Of a stretch of DNA of 64,000 bases, positions 11,486-20,686 are shown one piece after another. This DNA comes from Oceanobacillus halotolerans (GTDB lineage: Bacteria > Bacillota > Bacilli > Bacillales > Amphibacillaceae), in NCBI RefSeq assembly GCF_010993955.1, contig NZ_WIXL01000001.1, positions 336,909 through 400,908 on the forward strand, in the 5' to 3' direction. A program made the position numbers and the translations under genes. The notes beneath the pieces were generated by a model. That model was not told the DNA's origin, made no database searches, and saw only the letters and a list, made by a program, of their open reading frames with translations. How positions within the stretch are numbered: position 1 is the first letter of the stretch; the number at the start of each line of letters is the position of its first letter.

Positions 11486-11593
11486 AAGAAAAAGAAATGC
11501 GCTTTTTCTTCATGAGGTGACCGGATATCATAGTTTTACTTGTGATGAACGGAACCACACATCATGACATGAATTAAGCGCATTTTCTTAATT
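11486..11593 (+). other. Structured intergenic segment upstream of murAB
   Basis: Two local hairpins are visible: AAGAAAAAG/CTTTTTCTT (11486-11510) and AATTAAG/CTTAATT (11572-11593). They compete with a long-range pair, AATGCGCTT (11496-11504) with AAGCGCATT (11576-11584). A smaller TGATG/CATCA pair lies between. The 332-bp gap otherwise holds no ORF. The element resembles no RNA class I recognise. Confidence 0.45.
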
Positions 11594-11659
11594 GTATCCT
11601 AAAGAGTCTGTAACACTGGCAAAGTATCCTACGTCATATAGTAAAGTGGGGTTTTTCTG

Positions 11660-12946
11660 ATGGAAAAGATGTTAATTGAAGGTGGCCATACATTAAATGG
11701 AAAAGTTAGAATAAGTGGTGCTAAAAATAGTGCAGTAGCATTACTACCTGCTGCAATTTTGGCAGATTCCGATGTAACAATTGAAGGGTTACCTGAAATC
11801 TCTGATGTAAATACACTTGGTGATTTGCTGGAAGAAATTGGCGGGAAGGTAAAACAAGATGGACAAACTGTTCATATTGATCCTTCTCAAATGGTTTCAA
11901 TGCCACTTCCAAATGGTAAAGTTAAAAAATTGCGTGCCTCTTATTATTTTATGGGAGCAATGTTAGGAAAGTTTAACCAAGCTGTTATCGGACTTCCAGG
12001 AGGTTGTAATTTAGGACCTAGACCAATTGATCAGCATATTAAAGGGTTTGAAGCATTAGGTGCTGAGGTAACCAATGAGCAAGGTGCTATTTACATACGG
12101 GCAAAGGAACTAGTTGGCACACGTATTTACTTGGATGTTGTTAGTGTTGGTGCGACCATTAATATTATGTTAGCTGCTGTAAAGGCAAAAGGGAAAACCA
12201 TTATTGAAAATGCCGCTAAAGAACCTGAAATTATTGACGTTGCCACCCTTTTAACGAATATGGGTGCAAAGATAAAAGGCGTTGGAACAGATGTAATTCG
12301 CATCGAAGGCGTTGAATCGCTTCATGGATGCAGACATACGATTATTCCTGATCGAATTGAAGCAGGAACGTATGCGATTGCCGCAGCCGCTGCAGGAAAT
12401 GAAGTGATCATTGATAATGTCATTCCACAACACTTGGAATCAGTACTAGCAAAATTACGGGAAATGGGCGTTGAGATGCAAGCTGCTGATGAACAACTTT
12501 TAATCACACCTAAAAACCCATTAAAAAGTGTTGATATTAAAACGTTAGTCTACCCAGGCTTTCCAACAGATTTACAACAACCATTTACTACGCTCCTAAC
12601 GAAAGCAGAAAATACGGGTGTTGTAACAGATACGATTTATTCTGGAAGATTAAAGCATATTGACGAACTAAGGCGTATGAATGCTATAATAAAGGTTGAA
12701 GGTGGATCAGCAATTGTTTCAGGTCCTGTACAGTTAGAAGGAGCACGTGTGACAGCGAATGAATTACGTGCTGGTGCGTCTCTAGTGATTGCAGGCCTAA
12801 TGGCTAATGGAATAACAGAGATAACAGGTCTTGACCATATTGACCGAGGATATGAAAAGATTACAGAAAAGCTATTGAACCTTGGTGCTAATGTATGGCG
12901 AGAAGAGATGACGGACCATGAAATTGAACAATTTCAGAATTCGTAA
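11660..12946 (+). CDS. murAB: UDP-N-acetylglucosamine 1-carboxyvinyltransferase, MurAB-type paralogue
   Basis: The protein has 428 residues and an EPSP-synthase-like double fold. K22 (GAKNS) and the fosfomycin-target cysteine C116 in [11 protein letters not shown] are present. It transfers enolpyruvate from PEP to UDP-GlcNAc, the first committed step of peptidoglycan synthesis. Synteny (fbaA-ywjH-murAB-glpX-rho) identifies it as the second B. subtilis paralogue rather than the main MurAA, which lies at 43808. No strong ribosome site is seen beyond GTGGGG. Confidence 0.95.
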   Translation: MEKMLIEGGHTLNGKVRISGAKNSAVALLPAAILADSDVTIEGLPEISDVNTLGDLLEEIGGKVKQDGQTVHIDPSQMVSMPLPNGKVKKLRASYYFMGAMLGKFNQAVIGLPGGCNLGPRPIDQHIKGFEALGAEVTNEQGAIYIRAKELVGTRIYLDVVSVGATINIMLAAVKAKGKTIIENAAKEPEIIDVATLLTNMGAKIKGVGTDVIRIEGVESLHGCRHTIIPDRIEAGTYAIAAAAAGNEVIIDNVIPQHLESVLAKLREMGVEMQAADEQLLITPKNPLKSVDIKTLVYPGFPTDLQQPFTTLLTKAENTGVVTDTIYSGRLKHIDELRRMNAIIKVEGGSAIVSGPVQLEGARVTANELRAGASLVIAGLMANGITEITGLDHIDRGYEKITEKLLNLGANVWREEMTDHEIEQFQNS

Positions 12947-13118
12947 AGCAGGATGACGATGAAACATGATTCCCATCATAGGAGCACCAGTTTGTTCGTT
13001 GGCAATAACTTAAGAATGCATAAATTCATTCAGAGATGTCCAGCTACAACAGCACTTCTAGCTTTTTTAATATATTTTCTTGGGATGAGGATATATTTTC
13101 TAAAAGGAGAGGGAATAC

Positions 13119-14087
13119 ATGGAGAGAAGCTTAACAATGGAATTAGTACGCGTAACAGAGGCTGCGGCATTGTCTTCAGCTCGTTGGATGGGTAGAGGAA
13201 AGAAAGAAGAAGCAGATGATGCAGCAACTTCTGCTATGCGTGATGTGTTTGATACCATCCCAATGAAAGGAACTGTTGTCATTGGTGAGGGAGAAAAAGA
13301 TGAAGCACCAATGCTATACATTGGAGAAAAACTTGGGACAGGTGTTGGACCAGGTGTAGATGTAGCGGTTGATCCGTTAGAAGGAACTAATATCGTAGCA
13401 CAAGGTACGTGGAACGCATTAGCAGTCATCGCAATTGCTGATTCAAAGACACTGCTTCATGCACCGGACATGTATATGAAGAAGATAGCGGTTGGTCCTG
13501 AAGCAGTTGGGAAAGTAGATATTAATGCATCAACCTATGATAATCTAAAAGCAGTAGCAGATGCGAAACAAAAGGATATAGAAGACCTTCTTGTAACCGT
13601 ATTAGACCGACCACGTCATAAGGAATTAATTGAAGAAATTCGCCAGGCTGGTGCCAGAATCAAACTAATTCCTGATGGTGATGTCGCAGCATCCATTAAT
13701 ACCGCATTTGATGATACAGGTGTGGATTTACTGCTAGGTGTTGGTGGTGCACCAGAAGGCGTCATATCTGCTGTTGCGCTGAAATGCTTAGGTGGTGAAA
13801 TTCAAGGAAAGCTCATGCCTCGTAACGATGCAGAAATGGAACGGTGCAAACGCATGGGCATTGAAGATATGGATAAAGTGTACTACATGAATGACCTTTG
13901 TAGTGGTGATGATGCCATATTTGCAGCTACAGGTGTAACAGATGGCGAACTACTAAAAGGGGTTCAATTTAAAGGGACGAAAGGAACAACACAAACGGTT
14001 GTCATGCGTGCCAAAAGTGGTACAGTTCGTTTTATTGATGGGGAACATAGCTTAAAGAAAAAACCAAATCTTGTTATACAACCGTAG
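13119..14087 (+). CDS. glpX: Fructose-1,6-bisphosphatase, class II (GlpX)
   Basis: The protein has 322 residues. Metal and phosphate motifs are [21 protein letters not shown] and [12 protein letters not shown]. It removes the 1-phosphate of fructose-1,6-bisphosphate in gluconeogenesis. AAGGAGAGGG precedes ATG 13119; a second ATG seven codons in is possible. The upstream 172 bases hold an open frame without support. A terminator follows at 14109. Confidence 0.95.
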   Translation: MERSLTMELVRVTEAAALSSARWMGRGKKEEADDAATSAMRDVFDTIPMKGTVVIGEGEKDEAPMLYIGEKLGTGVGPGVDVAVDPLEGTNIVAQGTWNALAVIAIADSKTLLHAPDMYMKKIAVGPEAVGKVDINASTYDNLKAVADAKQKDIEDLLVTVLDRPRHKELIEEIRQAGARIKLIPDGDVAASINTAFDDTGVDLLLGVGGAPEGVISAVALKCLGGEIQGKLMPRNDAEMERCKRMGIEDMDKVYYMNDLCSGDDAIFAATGVTDGELLKGVQFKGTKGTTQTVVMRAKSGTVRFIDGEHSLKKKPNLVIQP

Positions 14088-14108
14088 ATAAACGTAGATA
14101 ATAGATAA

Positions 14109-14140
14109 GGGGAAGCCAACCATCGGCTTCCCTCTATTGC
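14109..14140 (+). terminator. Terminator after glpX
   Basis: GGGGAAGCC (14109-14117) pairs with GGCTTCCCT (14125-14133) around a 7-nt loop. It starts 22 bases after the stop. The T tail is weak. Confidence 0.75.
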
Positions 14141-14167
14141 ATATCTAGTACCTTCTTAAAAATAGAG

Positions 14168-14203
14168 TTGAATAATTTATTTAAAAAGGGTATTATGGTA
14201 GAT
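14168..14203 (+). promoter_or_regulatory. Sigma-A-type promoter in front of the rho leader
   Basis: TTGAAT (14168-14173), 17-bp spacer, TATTAT (14191-14196). If used, it gives a 5' leader of about 400 nt before rho. Confidence 0.6.
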
Positions 14204-14341
14204 GTTTATGATATGTAAAGATTGGGAATTATAGTTTGTAATATAGTTTATAAGCATACTGTTTAATACAACCATATTGTAGCAGCCATTGAATTTGAAT
14301 GATGGTTGATACAAAACTTCTATTCTAGCTTCTGATCATTC

Positions 14342-14455
14342 TTCACTTCTTTTAGAAAAAAAGGCTTATTACGATAAAGGCCTCGATTTTCATAGACCAT
14401 AATATGCTAACCTTTTCTAAAAGTGCAAGAACAGACCTTCCATTTAAGAAGTGAA
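14342..14455 (+). other. Long hairpin in the rho 5' leader
   Basis: TTCACTTCTT (14342-14351) is a perfect complement of AAGAAGTGAA (14446-14455). Directly inside, TTAGAAAA pairs with TTTTCTAA (14413-14420), together giving an extended stem. B. subtilis rho is autogenously controlled through its leader, so a structured leader is expected, but the mechanism here is unproven. Confidence 0.45.
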
Positions 14456-14610
14456 AATCACTATATTAATCAGATTAAGTATAATTGGCTTTATAGTATT
14501 ATTATTTAATTTATTTTTTCATAACTTAAAACCTTATATAAAAACAAAAAATTACAGGAAGCGATCTTTACATTGTCGTAAAAGTAAATCAAATAGGCGT
14601 GGTGAATTCG

Positions 14611-15894
14611 ATGGCAGAAGAATTAACAATATCTCATTTAGAAAATTTAACATTGAAAGAAATTTATGCTTTAGCAAAAGAGTATAAGGTTAGCTACTAT
14701 GCAAAGCTAACAAAACGTGAACTTATTTTTTCTATTTTAAAAGCACAGGCTGAAAAAGATGGTTACTTGTTCATGGATGGCATTTTGGAAATTATTCCAT
14801 CAGAAGGATTTGGATTCTTGCGTCCAATCAATTATTCCCCGAGTGCAGAGGACATCTACATATCGGCGTCACAAATAAGACGGTTTGATTTACGAAATGG
14901 TGATAAAGTATCTGGAAAGGTCCGTCCTCCGAAAGAGAATGAGCGTTATTATGGGTTATTACACGTAGACGCTGTAAATGGTGACGATCCAGAGACTTCG
15001 AAGGAACGTGTTCATTTTCCTGCCTTAACACCGTTATATCCAGACCGATTAATGAAATTGGAAACAGAATCGAGCAGTTTATCAACAAGAATCATTGATT
15101 TAATGGCACCAGTTGGTTTTGGTCAGCGTGGGCTAATTGTGGCCCCTCCAAAAGCGGGGAAAACGATGTTATTGAAAGAAATTGCAAACAGTATTTCCGT
15201 GAATCATCCACATGCAAAATTAATAATTTTATTAGTGGACGAGCGTCCAGAAGAAGTGACAGATATTGAACGTTCTGTACATCCAGATGTCGATGTCGTC
15301 AGTTCGACATTTGATGAAGTTCCAGAAAGCCATATTAAAGTATCAGAACTTGTTTTGGAACGTGCTATGCGGTTAGTGGAGCATAAACGGGATGTCATTG
15401 TGTTAATGGATAGTATCACTCGATTAACACGTGCCTATAACTTAGTTATTCCACCGAGTGGACGTACTTTATCTGGAGGTATTGACCCAGCTGCATTCCA
15501 CCGTCCAAAACGTTTCTTTGGTGCTGCACGTAATATTGAAGAAGGCGGTAGTTTTACTGTATTAGGTACAGCTCTAGTCGACACAGGATCCCGTATGGAT
15601 GACGTGATTTATGAAGAGTTTAAAGGAACAGGAAACATGGAACTACACTTAGATCGTAATTTGGCACAGCGTCGAATTTTCCCTGCAATTGATATTCTAA
15701 AATCTGGGACACGAAAAGAAGAATTGCTTATTTCCAAAGGTCACCTTGATAAAATGTGGGCAATTCGGAAAACGATGCAAGATTCCCATGACTTCTTAGA
15801 ACGTTTCTTGAAACGATTGAAAGCAACAAAGGCCAACGAGGAATTCTTCCAACAAATGGAAGAGGAAATGAAGCGTAAAGGTGTCAAACGATAA
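14611..15894 (+). CDS. rho: Transcription termination factor Rho
   Basis: A 427-residue protein from ATG 14611; a GTG at 14599 would add four residues. Order: N-terminal helical domain, RNA-binding cold-shock-like domain ([20 protein letters not shown]), then the RecA-type ATPase with P-loop APPKAGKT, Walker B-like [10 protein letters not shown] and the Q/R loops. It forms a hexameric RNA translocase that ends untranslated transcripts. The leader is long and structured. Confidence 0.97.
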   Translation: MAEELTISHLENLTLKEIYALAKEYKVSYYAKLTKRELIFSILKAQAEKDGYLFMDGILEIIPSEGFGFLRPINYSPSAEDIYISASQIRRFDLRNGDKVSGKVRPPKENERYYGLLHVDAVNGDDPETSKERVHFPALTPLYPDRLMKLETESSSLSTRIIDLMAPVGFGQRGLIVAPPKAGKTMLLKEIANSISVNHPHAKLIILLVDERPEEVTDIERSVHPDVDVVSSTFDEVPESHIKVSELVLERAMRLVEHKRDVIVLMDSITRLTRAYNLVIPPSGRTLSGGIDPAAFHRPKRFFGAARNIEEGGSFTVLGTALVDTGSRMDDVIYEEFKGTGNMELHLDRNLAQRRIFPAIDILKSGTRKEELLISKGHLDKMWAIRKTMQDSHDFLERFLKRLKATKANEEFFQQMEEEMKRKGVKR

Positions 15895-15944
15895 TACTTA
15901 AGATATCTAGCTAATTTTGGTTCTCTAAAAATAGAGGGATTCTA

Positions 15945-15980
15945 TTGCAATCAAATGCGTACACTGTTATAATCTCTTTA
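15945..15980 (+). promoter_or_regulatory. Promoter of the L31 gene
   Basis: TTGCAA (15945-15950), a 17-bp spacer and a perfect TATAAT (15968-15973), about 95 bases before the L31 start codon. Confidence 0.8.
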
Positions 15981-15983
15981 TGT

Positions 15984-16031
15984 GAGTTTAGATAAGGTAG
16001 TTATACCTATTACGGCTCTTACAATAAACTC
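15984..16031 (+). other. Leader hairpin of the L31 gene
   Basis: GAGTTTA (15984-15990) pairs with TAAACTC (16025-16031), enclosing a smaller GGTA/TACC hairpin (15996-16007). It lies just behind the predicted transcription start. It could be an autoregulatory r-protein leader; L31 leaders have been predicted in several bacterial groups (from memory). Match to a covariance model was not tested. Confidence 0.5.
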
Positions 16032-16070
16032 TGTTTCCAAGGGATTCAGGGCAAAAAGGAGTGGAATAAC

Positions 16071-16316
16071 ATGAAAAAGGATATTCATCCAGAATACCGT
16101 AAAGTTGTATTTCTTGATACGAGCTCAGACTTCAAATTTTTAAGTGGATCAACACAATCATCTGATGAAACAATTGAATGGGAAGATGGCAACACATACC
16201 CATTAATTCGCGTTGAGGTGAGCTCAGCATCACATCCTTTCTACACTGGTAAGCAAAAAGCTGACAAAGTCGGCGGCCGTGTAGACCGATTCAAGAAAAA
16301 ATATAATATGAAATAA
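16071..16316 (+). CDS. rpmE2: 50S ribosomal protein L31 type B (zinc-independent)
   Basis: The protein has 81 residues. It has the L31 C terminus ([21 protein letters not shown]) but no cysteines, and a longer middle with WEDGNTYP. This is the YtiA/RpmE2 class that does not bind zinc. In B. subtilis the gene between rho and tdk encodes the zinc-binding RpmE, and the type B gene lies elsewhere and is induced on zinc starvation. Its ribosome site AAAAAGGAG is strong. The 3' end overlaps a repeat. Confidence 0.93.
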   Translation: MKKDIHPEYRKVVFLDTSSDFKFLSGSTQSSDETIEWEDGNTYPLIRVEVSSASHPFYTGKQKADKVGGRVDRFKKKYNMK

Positions 16317-16490
16317 AAAGCTGAGGCGACTGCTTAGCGACGTATGCATTGGACTGATCTGTTCAAGATAAAGGAAAGCCGAAAGTGGTTTTCTTTCGAG
16401 CTTGACTTATCGAAGAACAGAGAGGGAAATGTCACACGTCGCTAGGAGCCGAAGCTGGATTGAAATAAAAGGCTGAGGCGACTGCTTAGC
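16309..16490. repeat. R3-type hairpin element flanked by a 30-bp direct repeat at the L31 stop codon
   Basis: A 30-bp segment at 16309-16338 recurs with one mismatch at 16461-16490 (core GCTGAGGCGACTGCTTAGC). The first copy includes the L31 stop codon. Between them, TAGCGACGT and ACGTCGCTA are inverted, followed by GGAGCCGAAGCTGGAT, which resembles the R3 end motif. Confidence 0.7.
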
Positions 16491-16507
16491 TAAGATAAAA
16501 AGTTTGT

Positions 16508-16547
16508 AAAAAAACAGGCAAAACGTCTATATTTTGCCTGTTTTTTT
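16508..16547 (+). terminator. Terminator downstream of the L31 gene
   Basis: The arms 16508-16523 and 16532-16547 form a 16-bp stem with core ACAGGCAAAA/TTTTGCCTGT and flanking A and T runs, so it may act in both directions. Confidence 0.85.
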
Positions 16548-16720
16548 ACTTGATAGCTATTAAAGTATAAAACTTTCCTACTGCTTTCTGGCTAACACTG
16601 TTATGCCTTGTGACAACGCCAGTACAAGCACGTCCTGTACGTAGTAAGTGCAAATGAGGGTTTTGTCAAAGTATGTTGAAGAAAAGCCAATTTTTCTAAA
16701 TAGTAGGTCGACCTTTATGG
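16548..16720. repeat. Diverged R2-like sequence before tdk
   Basis: It starts behind the terminator T tract with AGCTATTAAAGTATAAAAC, similar to the R2 start. It then carries ACGCCAGTACAAGCACGTCC hairpin-like sequence and AAAGCCAATTTTTCT, similar to R2/R3 pieces at 6600 and 59350. The assignment is weaker than for other copies. Confidence 0.4.
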
Positions 16721-16824
16721 TAATAGTAATGGGTATTAAGTCATTTTAATATAGATATTCAAAATGAAGCTTACGGTTACACTAAGGTACATACCGCAAA
16801 TCAACGGAAGGGAGATCCCTTGTT

Positions 16825-17445
16825 ATGTATGTCATGAAACAAAGTGGTTGGGTAGAAGTTATATGTGGTAGTATGTTTTCTGGTAAATCTGAAGAATTAA
16901 TTCGTCGTGTTCGTCGTGCAACCTATGCCAACTTAATGGTACGTGTGTTTAAGCCAGCGATTGATAATCGTTACGCCGGTGACTCTGTCGTTTCTCATAA
17001 TGGAACTTCTACCGTCGCACAACCAGTAAGATCCTCTAAAGAAATTTCACAATATATCGATGAAGAGGTAGATATTATCGGAGTTGACGAGGCACAGTTT
17101 TTTGATGAGGATATTGTATTAGTTGCAGACGAACTCGCGAACAAGGGCATTCGTGTTATTGTAGCTGGATTGGATACGGACTTTCGTGGAGAGCCATTTG
17201 GCCCAATGCCTAAGTTAATGGCATTGAGTGAATCTGTAACAAAACTAAATGCAATATGTCCAGTTTGCGGATCTCCTGCAAGTCGAACACAACGTTTAAT
17301 TAATGGAAAACCCGCATCTTATGATGATCCAGTTATTTTAGTAGGAGCGTCTGAATCCTACGAACCTAGATGTCGGCATCATCACGAAGTGCCAAACAAA
17401 CCCAGTAGACAACTCATAAAAACCTTATCCGAGGTAACGAACTGA
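16825..17445 (+). CDS. tdk: Thymidine kinase
   Basis: The protein has 206 residues. The P-loop GSMFSGKS (15-22), a VDEAQFF Walker B segment, the zinc-binding CPVC and CRHHHE motifs and the [10 protein letters not shown] lasso are all present. It phosphorylates thymidine in the salvage pathway. The MYVMKQSGW start matches B. subtilis Tdk. It is followed at once by a terminator. Confidence 0.96.
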   Translation: MYVMKQSGWVEVICGSMFSGKSEELIRRVRRATYANLMVRVFKPAIDNRYAGDSVVSHNGTSTVAQPVRSSKEISQYIDEEVDIIGVDEAQFFDEDIVLVADELANKGIRVIVAGLDTDFRGEPFGPMPKLMALSESVTKLNAICPVCGSPASRTQRLINGKPASYDDPVILVGASESYEPRCRHHHEVPNKPSRQLIKTLSEVTN

Positions 17446-17471
17446 AGAGTACGTGATGTGCTCTTTTTTTG
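17445..17471 (+). terminator. Terminator after tdk
   Basis: AAGAGTAC (17445-17452) pairs with GTGCTCTT (17458-17465) around a 5-nt loop, followed by a T run. It overlaps the last base of the stop codon. Confidence 0.8.
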
Positions 17472-17567
17472 TTATGTGTGAAGGCCCGATCCGCATAGAC
17501 GGAACACGAGGACAGAACATTAGGCTAAAGTGGCCGTACCCCGCCCGCCACAAACACCAATAGAATT

Positions 17568-17603
17568 TTGACCTCGACACGTGAGTATACTATAATTAGA
17601 CTG
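17568..17603 (+). promoter_or_regulatory. Promoter of prfA-prmC
   Basis: TTGACC (17568-17573), 17-bp spacer, TATAAT (17591-17596), 32 bases before the prfA start codon. Confidence 0.8.
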
Positions 17604-17628
17604 TTAATCGGAAAAAGAGGTGGCTTTG

Positions 17629-18699
17629 ATGTTAGATCGTTTACAATCATTGGAAGATCGTTATCAAAAACTAAATGAATTGTTAAGTGACCCAGAAGTG
17701 ATCAATGATACGAATAAATTACGAGAGTATTCTAAAGAACAGGCTGGCCTAGAAGAAGTTGTTCAGGCATATCGTGAATATAAAGACGTTACAACTCAAT
17801 TAAAAGATGCCAAGGCCATGTATGAAGATGACCTGGATGATGAAATGTATGAAATGGTGAAAGAAGAGATTTCGGAATTAACAGAGCGAGAAACGGAATT
17901 AGAAGAACGAATGAAGATTTTACTACTTCCTAAGGATCCAAATGATGATAATAACGTTATTATGGAAATCCGCGGTGCTGCAGGTGGCGATGAAGCAGCC
18001 CTATTTGCTGGAGATTTGTATCGAATGTATACGCGTTATGCCGAAAATCAAGGCTGGAAAACGGAAGTCATTGAGGCAAACTCTACAGGGGTTGGTGGCT
18101 ATAAAGAAATTATCTTTATGATTAATGGAAATGGTGCCTACTCGAAATTGAAGTATGAAAATGGTGCACATCGTGTCCAACGTGTGCCAGAAACAGAATC
18201 AGGTGGTCGTATCCATACGTCTACAGCCACTGTGGCGGTTTTGCCAGAAGCAGAAGAGGTTGAAGTGGAAGTTCATGAGAAAGACATTCGTGTTGATACG
18301 TTTGCTTCAAGTGGGCCTGGGGGACAAAGTGTTAATACAACGATGTCAGCAGTACGTTTAACACATGAACCAACAGGTATTGTGGTGTCCTGTCAGGATG
18401 AAAAGTCACAAATTAAAAACAAAGAAAAAGCGATGAAAGTATTGCGTGCACGCATTTATGATAAATATCAACAAGAAGCACAGGCAGAATATGATGAAAA
18501 CCGTAAATCTGCTGTTGGAACAGGTGATCGTTCTGAACGTATTCGTACGTATAACTTCCCACAAACACGTGTTACCGATCACCGCATTGGCTTAACGTTG
18601 CAAAAACTAGATCAAGTGTTAGAAGGAAAATTAGATGAGTTCATTGATGCATTAACATTAGAAGAACAAGCGAAAAAGCTAGAACAAATTGGTGAATAA
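17629..18699 (+). CDS. prfA: Peptide chain release factor 1
   Basis: The protein has 356 residues, the length of B. subtilis PrfA. The GGQ peptidyl-tRNA hydrolysis motif ([10 protein letters not shown], near residue 231) and the RF1-type PxT stop-recognition motif (VPETESGG) are present. It terminates translation at UAA and UAG. ATG 17629 is preferred over an in-frame GTG at 17620 because AGAGGTGG is then correctly spaced and the N terminus MLDRL matches the family. prmC follows after one base. Confidence 0.97.
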   Translation: MLDRLQSLEDRYQKLNELLSDPEVINDTNKLREYSKEQAGLEEVVQAYREYKDVTTQLKDAKAMYEDDLDDEMYEMVKEEISELTERETELEERMKILLLPKDPNDDNNVIMEIRGAAGGDEAALFAGDLYRMYTRYAENQGWKTEVIEANSTGVGGYKEIIFMINGNGAYSKLKYENGAHRVQRVPETESGGRIHTSTATVAVLPEAEEVEVEVHEKDIRVDTFASSGPGGQSVNTTMSAVRLTHEPTGIVVSCQDEKSQIKNKEKAMKVLRARIYDKYQQEAQAEYDENRKSAVGTGDRSERIRTYNFPQTRVTDHRIGLTLQKLDQVLEGKLDEFIDALTLEEQAKKLEQIGE

Positions 18700-18700
18700 T

Positions 18701-19567
18701 ATGACAAAAGCGATGAAACAATTTGAAGTCCTCGAGTGGGCTTCTCTTTTTTTACAACAACATAATCGGGAAAGGAATGTAGCTGAAATCCTGTTGCAGC
18801 ATTTTTTAGGCGTTGATCGTAGTAAATTTTATACAATGATGCGTGAGACCGTTCCAGAGCATATACTTCAGTCTTTTCAACAGGCAATTCAAGAACATGC
18901 CGAAACGGGTATTCCCGTACAACATATTATCGGTTATGAAATGTTTTATGGACGGAAGTTTGCGGTAAATGAACAAGTGTTGATTCCTCGCCCAGAAACA
19001 GAAGAGCTTGTCGATTATGTTATACAAAACATCCAGCATGACACATCGAAGGAAACGAAAACAATAGTAGACATTGGAACGGGGAGCGGTGTGATTGCCA
19101 TTACACTCGCATTACAATTACAAAACGTGAGGGTTTATGGAACCGATATTTCAGCCGAAGCGTTGCGTGTTGCAAAACAAAATGGGAAACAGCTTGAAGC
19201 GACTATTCAATTTCGCCAAGGCGATTTTCTAAAACCACTAATGGATGAAGGGATAAAGGTTGATTGGGTTATATCAAATCCCCCATATATTGCTTGGGAG
19301 GAGGAAATGACATTACAAGATACTGTAAAAAATTTTGATCCATCACTTGCACTCTTTGCAAAAGAAAATGGCCTTTATGCTTATCAACAAATTATTCGTG
19401 ATCTGCCACATGTATTAAATCATGGTGGAAAAGTAGCATTTGAAATAGGAGAAACACAAGGAGAAGCAGTTCAATCATTACTAAAACAAACGCTGTCAAC
19501 TAGTACGATCACCATTAAACAAGATATCAATCAAAAAGATCGAATGGTTATCGCACACCTCCCATAA
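18701..19567 (+). CDS. prmC: Release factor glutamine methyltransferase PrmC
   Basis: The protein has 288 residues. An N-terminal helical bundle precedes a Rossmann methyltransferase with the SAM motif DIGTGSGVIA and the catalytic NPPY motif. It methylates the Gln of the GGQ motif in release factors such as the PrfA encoded just upstream. ATG 18701 is preceded by GGTGA inside the end of prfA, so the pair is translationally coupled. Confidence 0.96.
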   Translation: MTKAMKQFEVLEWASLFLQQHNRERNVAEILLQHFLGVDRSKFYTMMRETVPEHILQSFQQAIQEHAETGIPVQHIIGYEMFYGRKFAVNEQVLIPRPETEELVDYVIQNIQHDTSKETKTIVDIGTGSGVIAITLALQLQNVRVYGTDISAEALRVAKQNGKQLEATIQFRQGDFLKPLMDEGIKVDWVISNPPYIAWEEEMTLQDTVKNFDPSLALFAKENGLYAYQQIIRDLPHVLNHGGKVAFEIGETQGEAVQSLLKQTLSTSTITIKQDINQKDRMVIAHLP

Positions 19568-19620
19568 ACGTACATTTTTTTGGCTTGTGGCTCTTCTCTA
19601 GAACATTTTACTGTTTTAGA

Positions 19621-19825
19621 AGGTAAGCTTTGTTCTTGAAAGTGCGTCTTAGTGTATTTTTGTTCCGATAACGGATCTCGATGAAATTTCAGGCACCAAA
19701 AGGGTTTACCGCTTCTTGAGAGAGGATCTGGAAGCAATTTCCAAGCATTCAAAAGAGATTTTTATCCCGATAATAGGTATCGGTGCAATTTTAAGCAATT
19801 AGAAGACATACTGCCCGCGAGAACA
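19621..19825. repeat. R52 tandem tract 2 (51-52-bp units)
   Basis: Anchors GGTAAGCTT, GGATCTCGATG, GGATCTGGAAG and GGTATCGGTG start near 19622, 19673, 19724 and 19776, spacings of 51, 51 and 52. Each anchor is followed by AAATTTCA-like sequence and GCA. It lies between prmC and the next gene. From 19826 to 19984 only AT-rich upstream sequence is seen. Confidence 0.6.
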
Positions 19826-19984
19826 CTTCTCATCCCACCTTACTAGCATGAACAGCATTGTTATCCGTTTAAAAGATCATCCAAAAGATAGTCTTTTTGT
19901 TTACCGTTCCCACAAATTTGTAATAGGGATGAGCCCCCTCCAATAATATGAAAAGTGACGACAATATTTTGAGGGGGAATATAG

Positions 19985-20530
19985 ATGTCTCAGAAAAAAT
20001 TAAGAAAAGTTTATAACCGAGCTCGTCCTTTGGATGGTAGAGCACATATCTCTTACACATATAATGAGCGGGATGAACTATATAAAAAACGAGCAATTAT
20101 TGATTCAAGTGTTAACTCCGAGTACAACTTTACGAAAGTACTTCGTGAGGCAGTGGATACAATTTACCCTGGTGCAAAGAAAGCTGGAGTGACAAAATTT
20201 ATTTTGCAATCTTTACGTACTAACAACAGGCAGTATTTGAACACCTATAAAAAAGGAATGAAACAGGTAGATACATTAGCGAGGAAAGAGTACGGCAAAT
20301 CGTTTGTCCGTCTTACGTCAGAGAGTAGAAAAACGGTTCTCTACCGCTTTAAGGATACAGCGTTCTTTGCGTTACTAAAGGAACATACGATAAAAGGGAT
20401 GTTTGCTACCCCAGTATATAGAGCGAAACAAAACATAGGGGAAGAGAAGTTAATCGATTACTTAGATGCGAGGTACCATCCACTTGAGACGCGAGGCCAG
20501 AATCAATCCTTGGGACATCACCCTAGATAA
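19985..20530 (+). CDS. Gluconate 2-dehydrogenase subunit 3-like protein, orphan
   Basis: The protein has 181 residues. The region about 50-160 resembles gluconate 2-dehydrogenase subunit 3: DTIYPGAKKAGVTKFI, then a YGKSFVRLTSESRK segment and FFALLKEHTIKGMFATPVY. In such enzymes subunit 3 accompanies a membrane flavoprotein dehydrogenase and a cytochrome c subunit. Neither partner is in the window, and no Tat or Sec signal is visible. Its role is therefore unknown. The start is supported by GAGGGGG upstream and a terminator follows. It is not part of the B. subtilis order here. Confidence 0.75.
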   Translation: MSQKKLRKVYNRARPLDGRAHISYTYNERDELYKKRAIIDSSVNSEYNFTKVLREAVDTIYPGAKKAGVTKFILQSLRTNNRQYLNTYKKGMKQVDTLARKEYGKSFVRLTSESRKTVLYRFKDTAFFALLKEHTIKGMFATPVYRAKQNIGEEKLIDYLDARYHPLETRGQNQSLGHHPR

Positions 20531-20560
20531 CAGACTAACTTAGAATAGAAATTATATTTA

Positions 20561-20591
20561 GGGCCAAATCAAAACTGATTTGGTCCATTTT
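20561..20591 (+). terminator. Terminator after the subunit 3-like gene
   Basis: GGGCCAAATCA (20561-20571) pairs with TGATTTGGTCC (20576-20586), tetraloop AAAC, followed by ATTTT. Confidence 0.8.
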
Positions 20592-20686
20592 GCTATGCCC
20601 TTTTAAAAGTCAAAGTATTGTACCTTCATTCCGTTATATTTGTGGAAAAAGGTATAACATAAGTAATTTAAAAGGGGGCGTAACAA

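Noticed and set aside
12953..13195. Open frame of 80 codons between murAB and glpX
   Set aside because: It runs into glpX in another frame and resembles no known protein. A weak terminator-like AGCTA/TAGCT pair followed by T lies within it.
14451..14687. Open frame of 78 codons before rho
   Set aside because: It overlaps the rho start in another frame, starts inside the leader hairpin and has no ribosome site.
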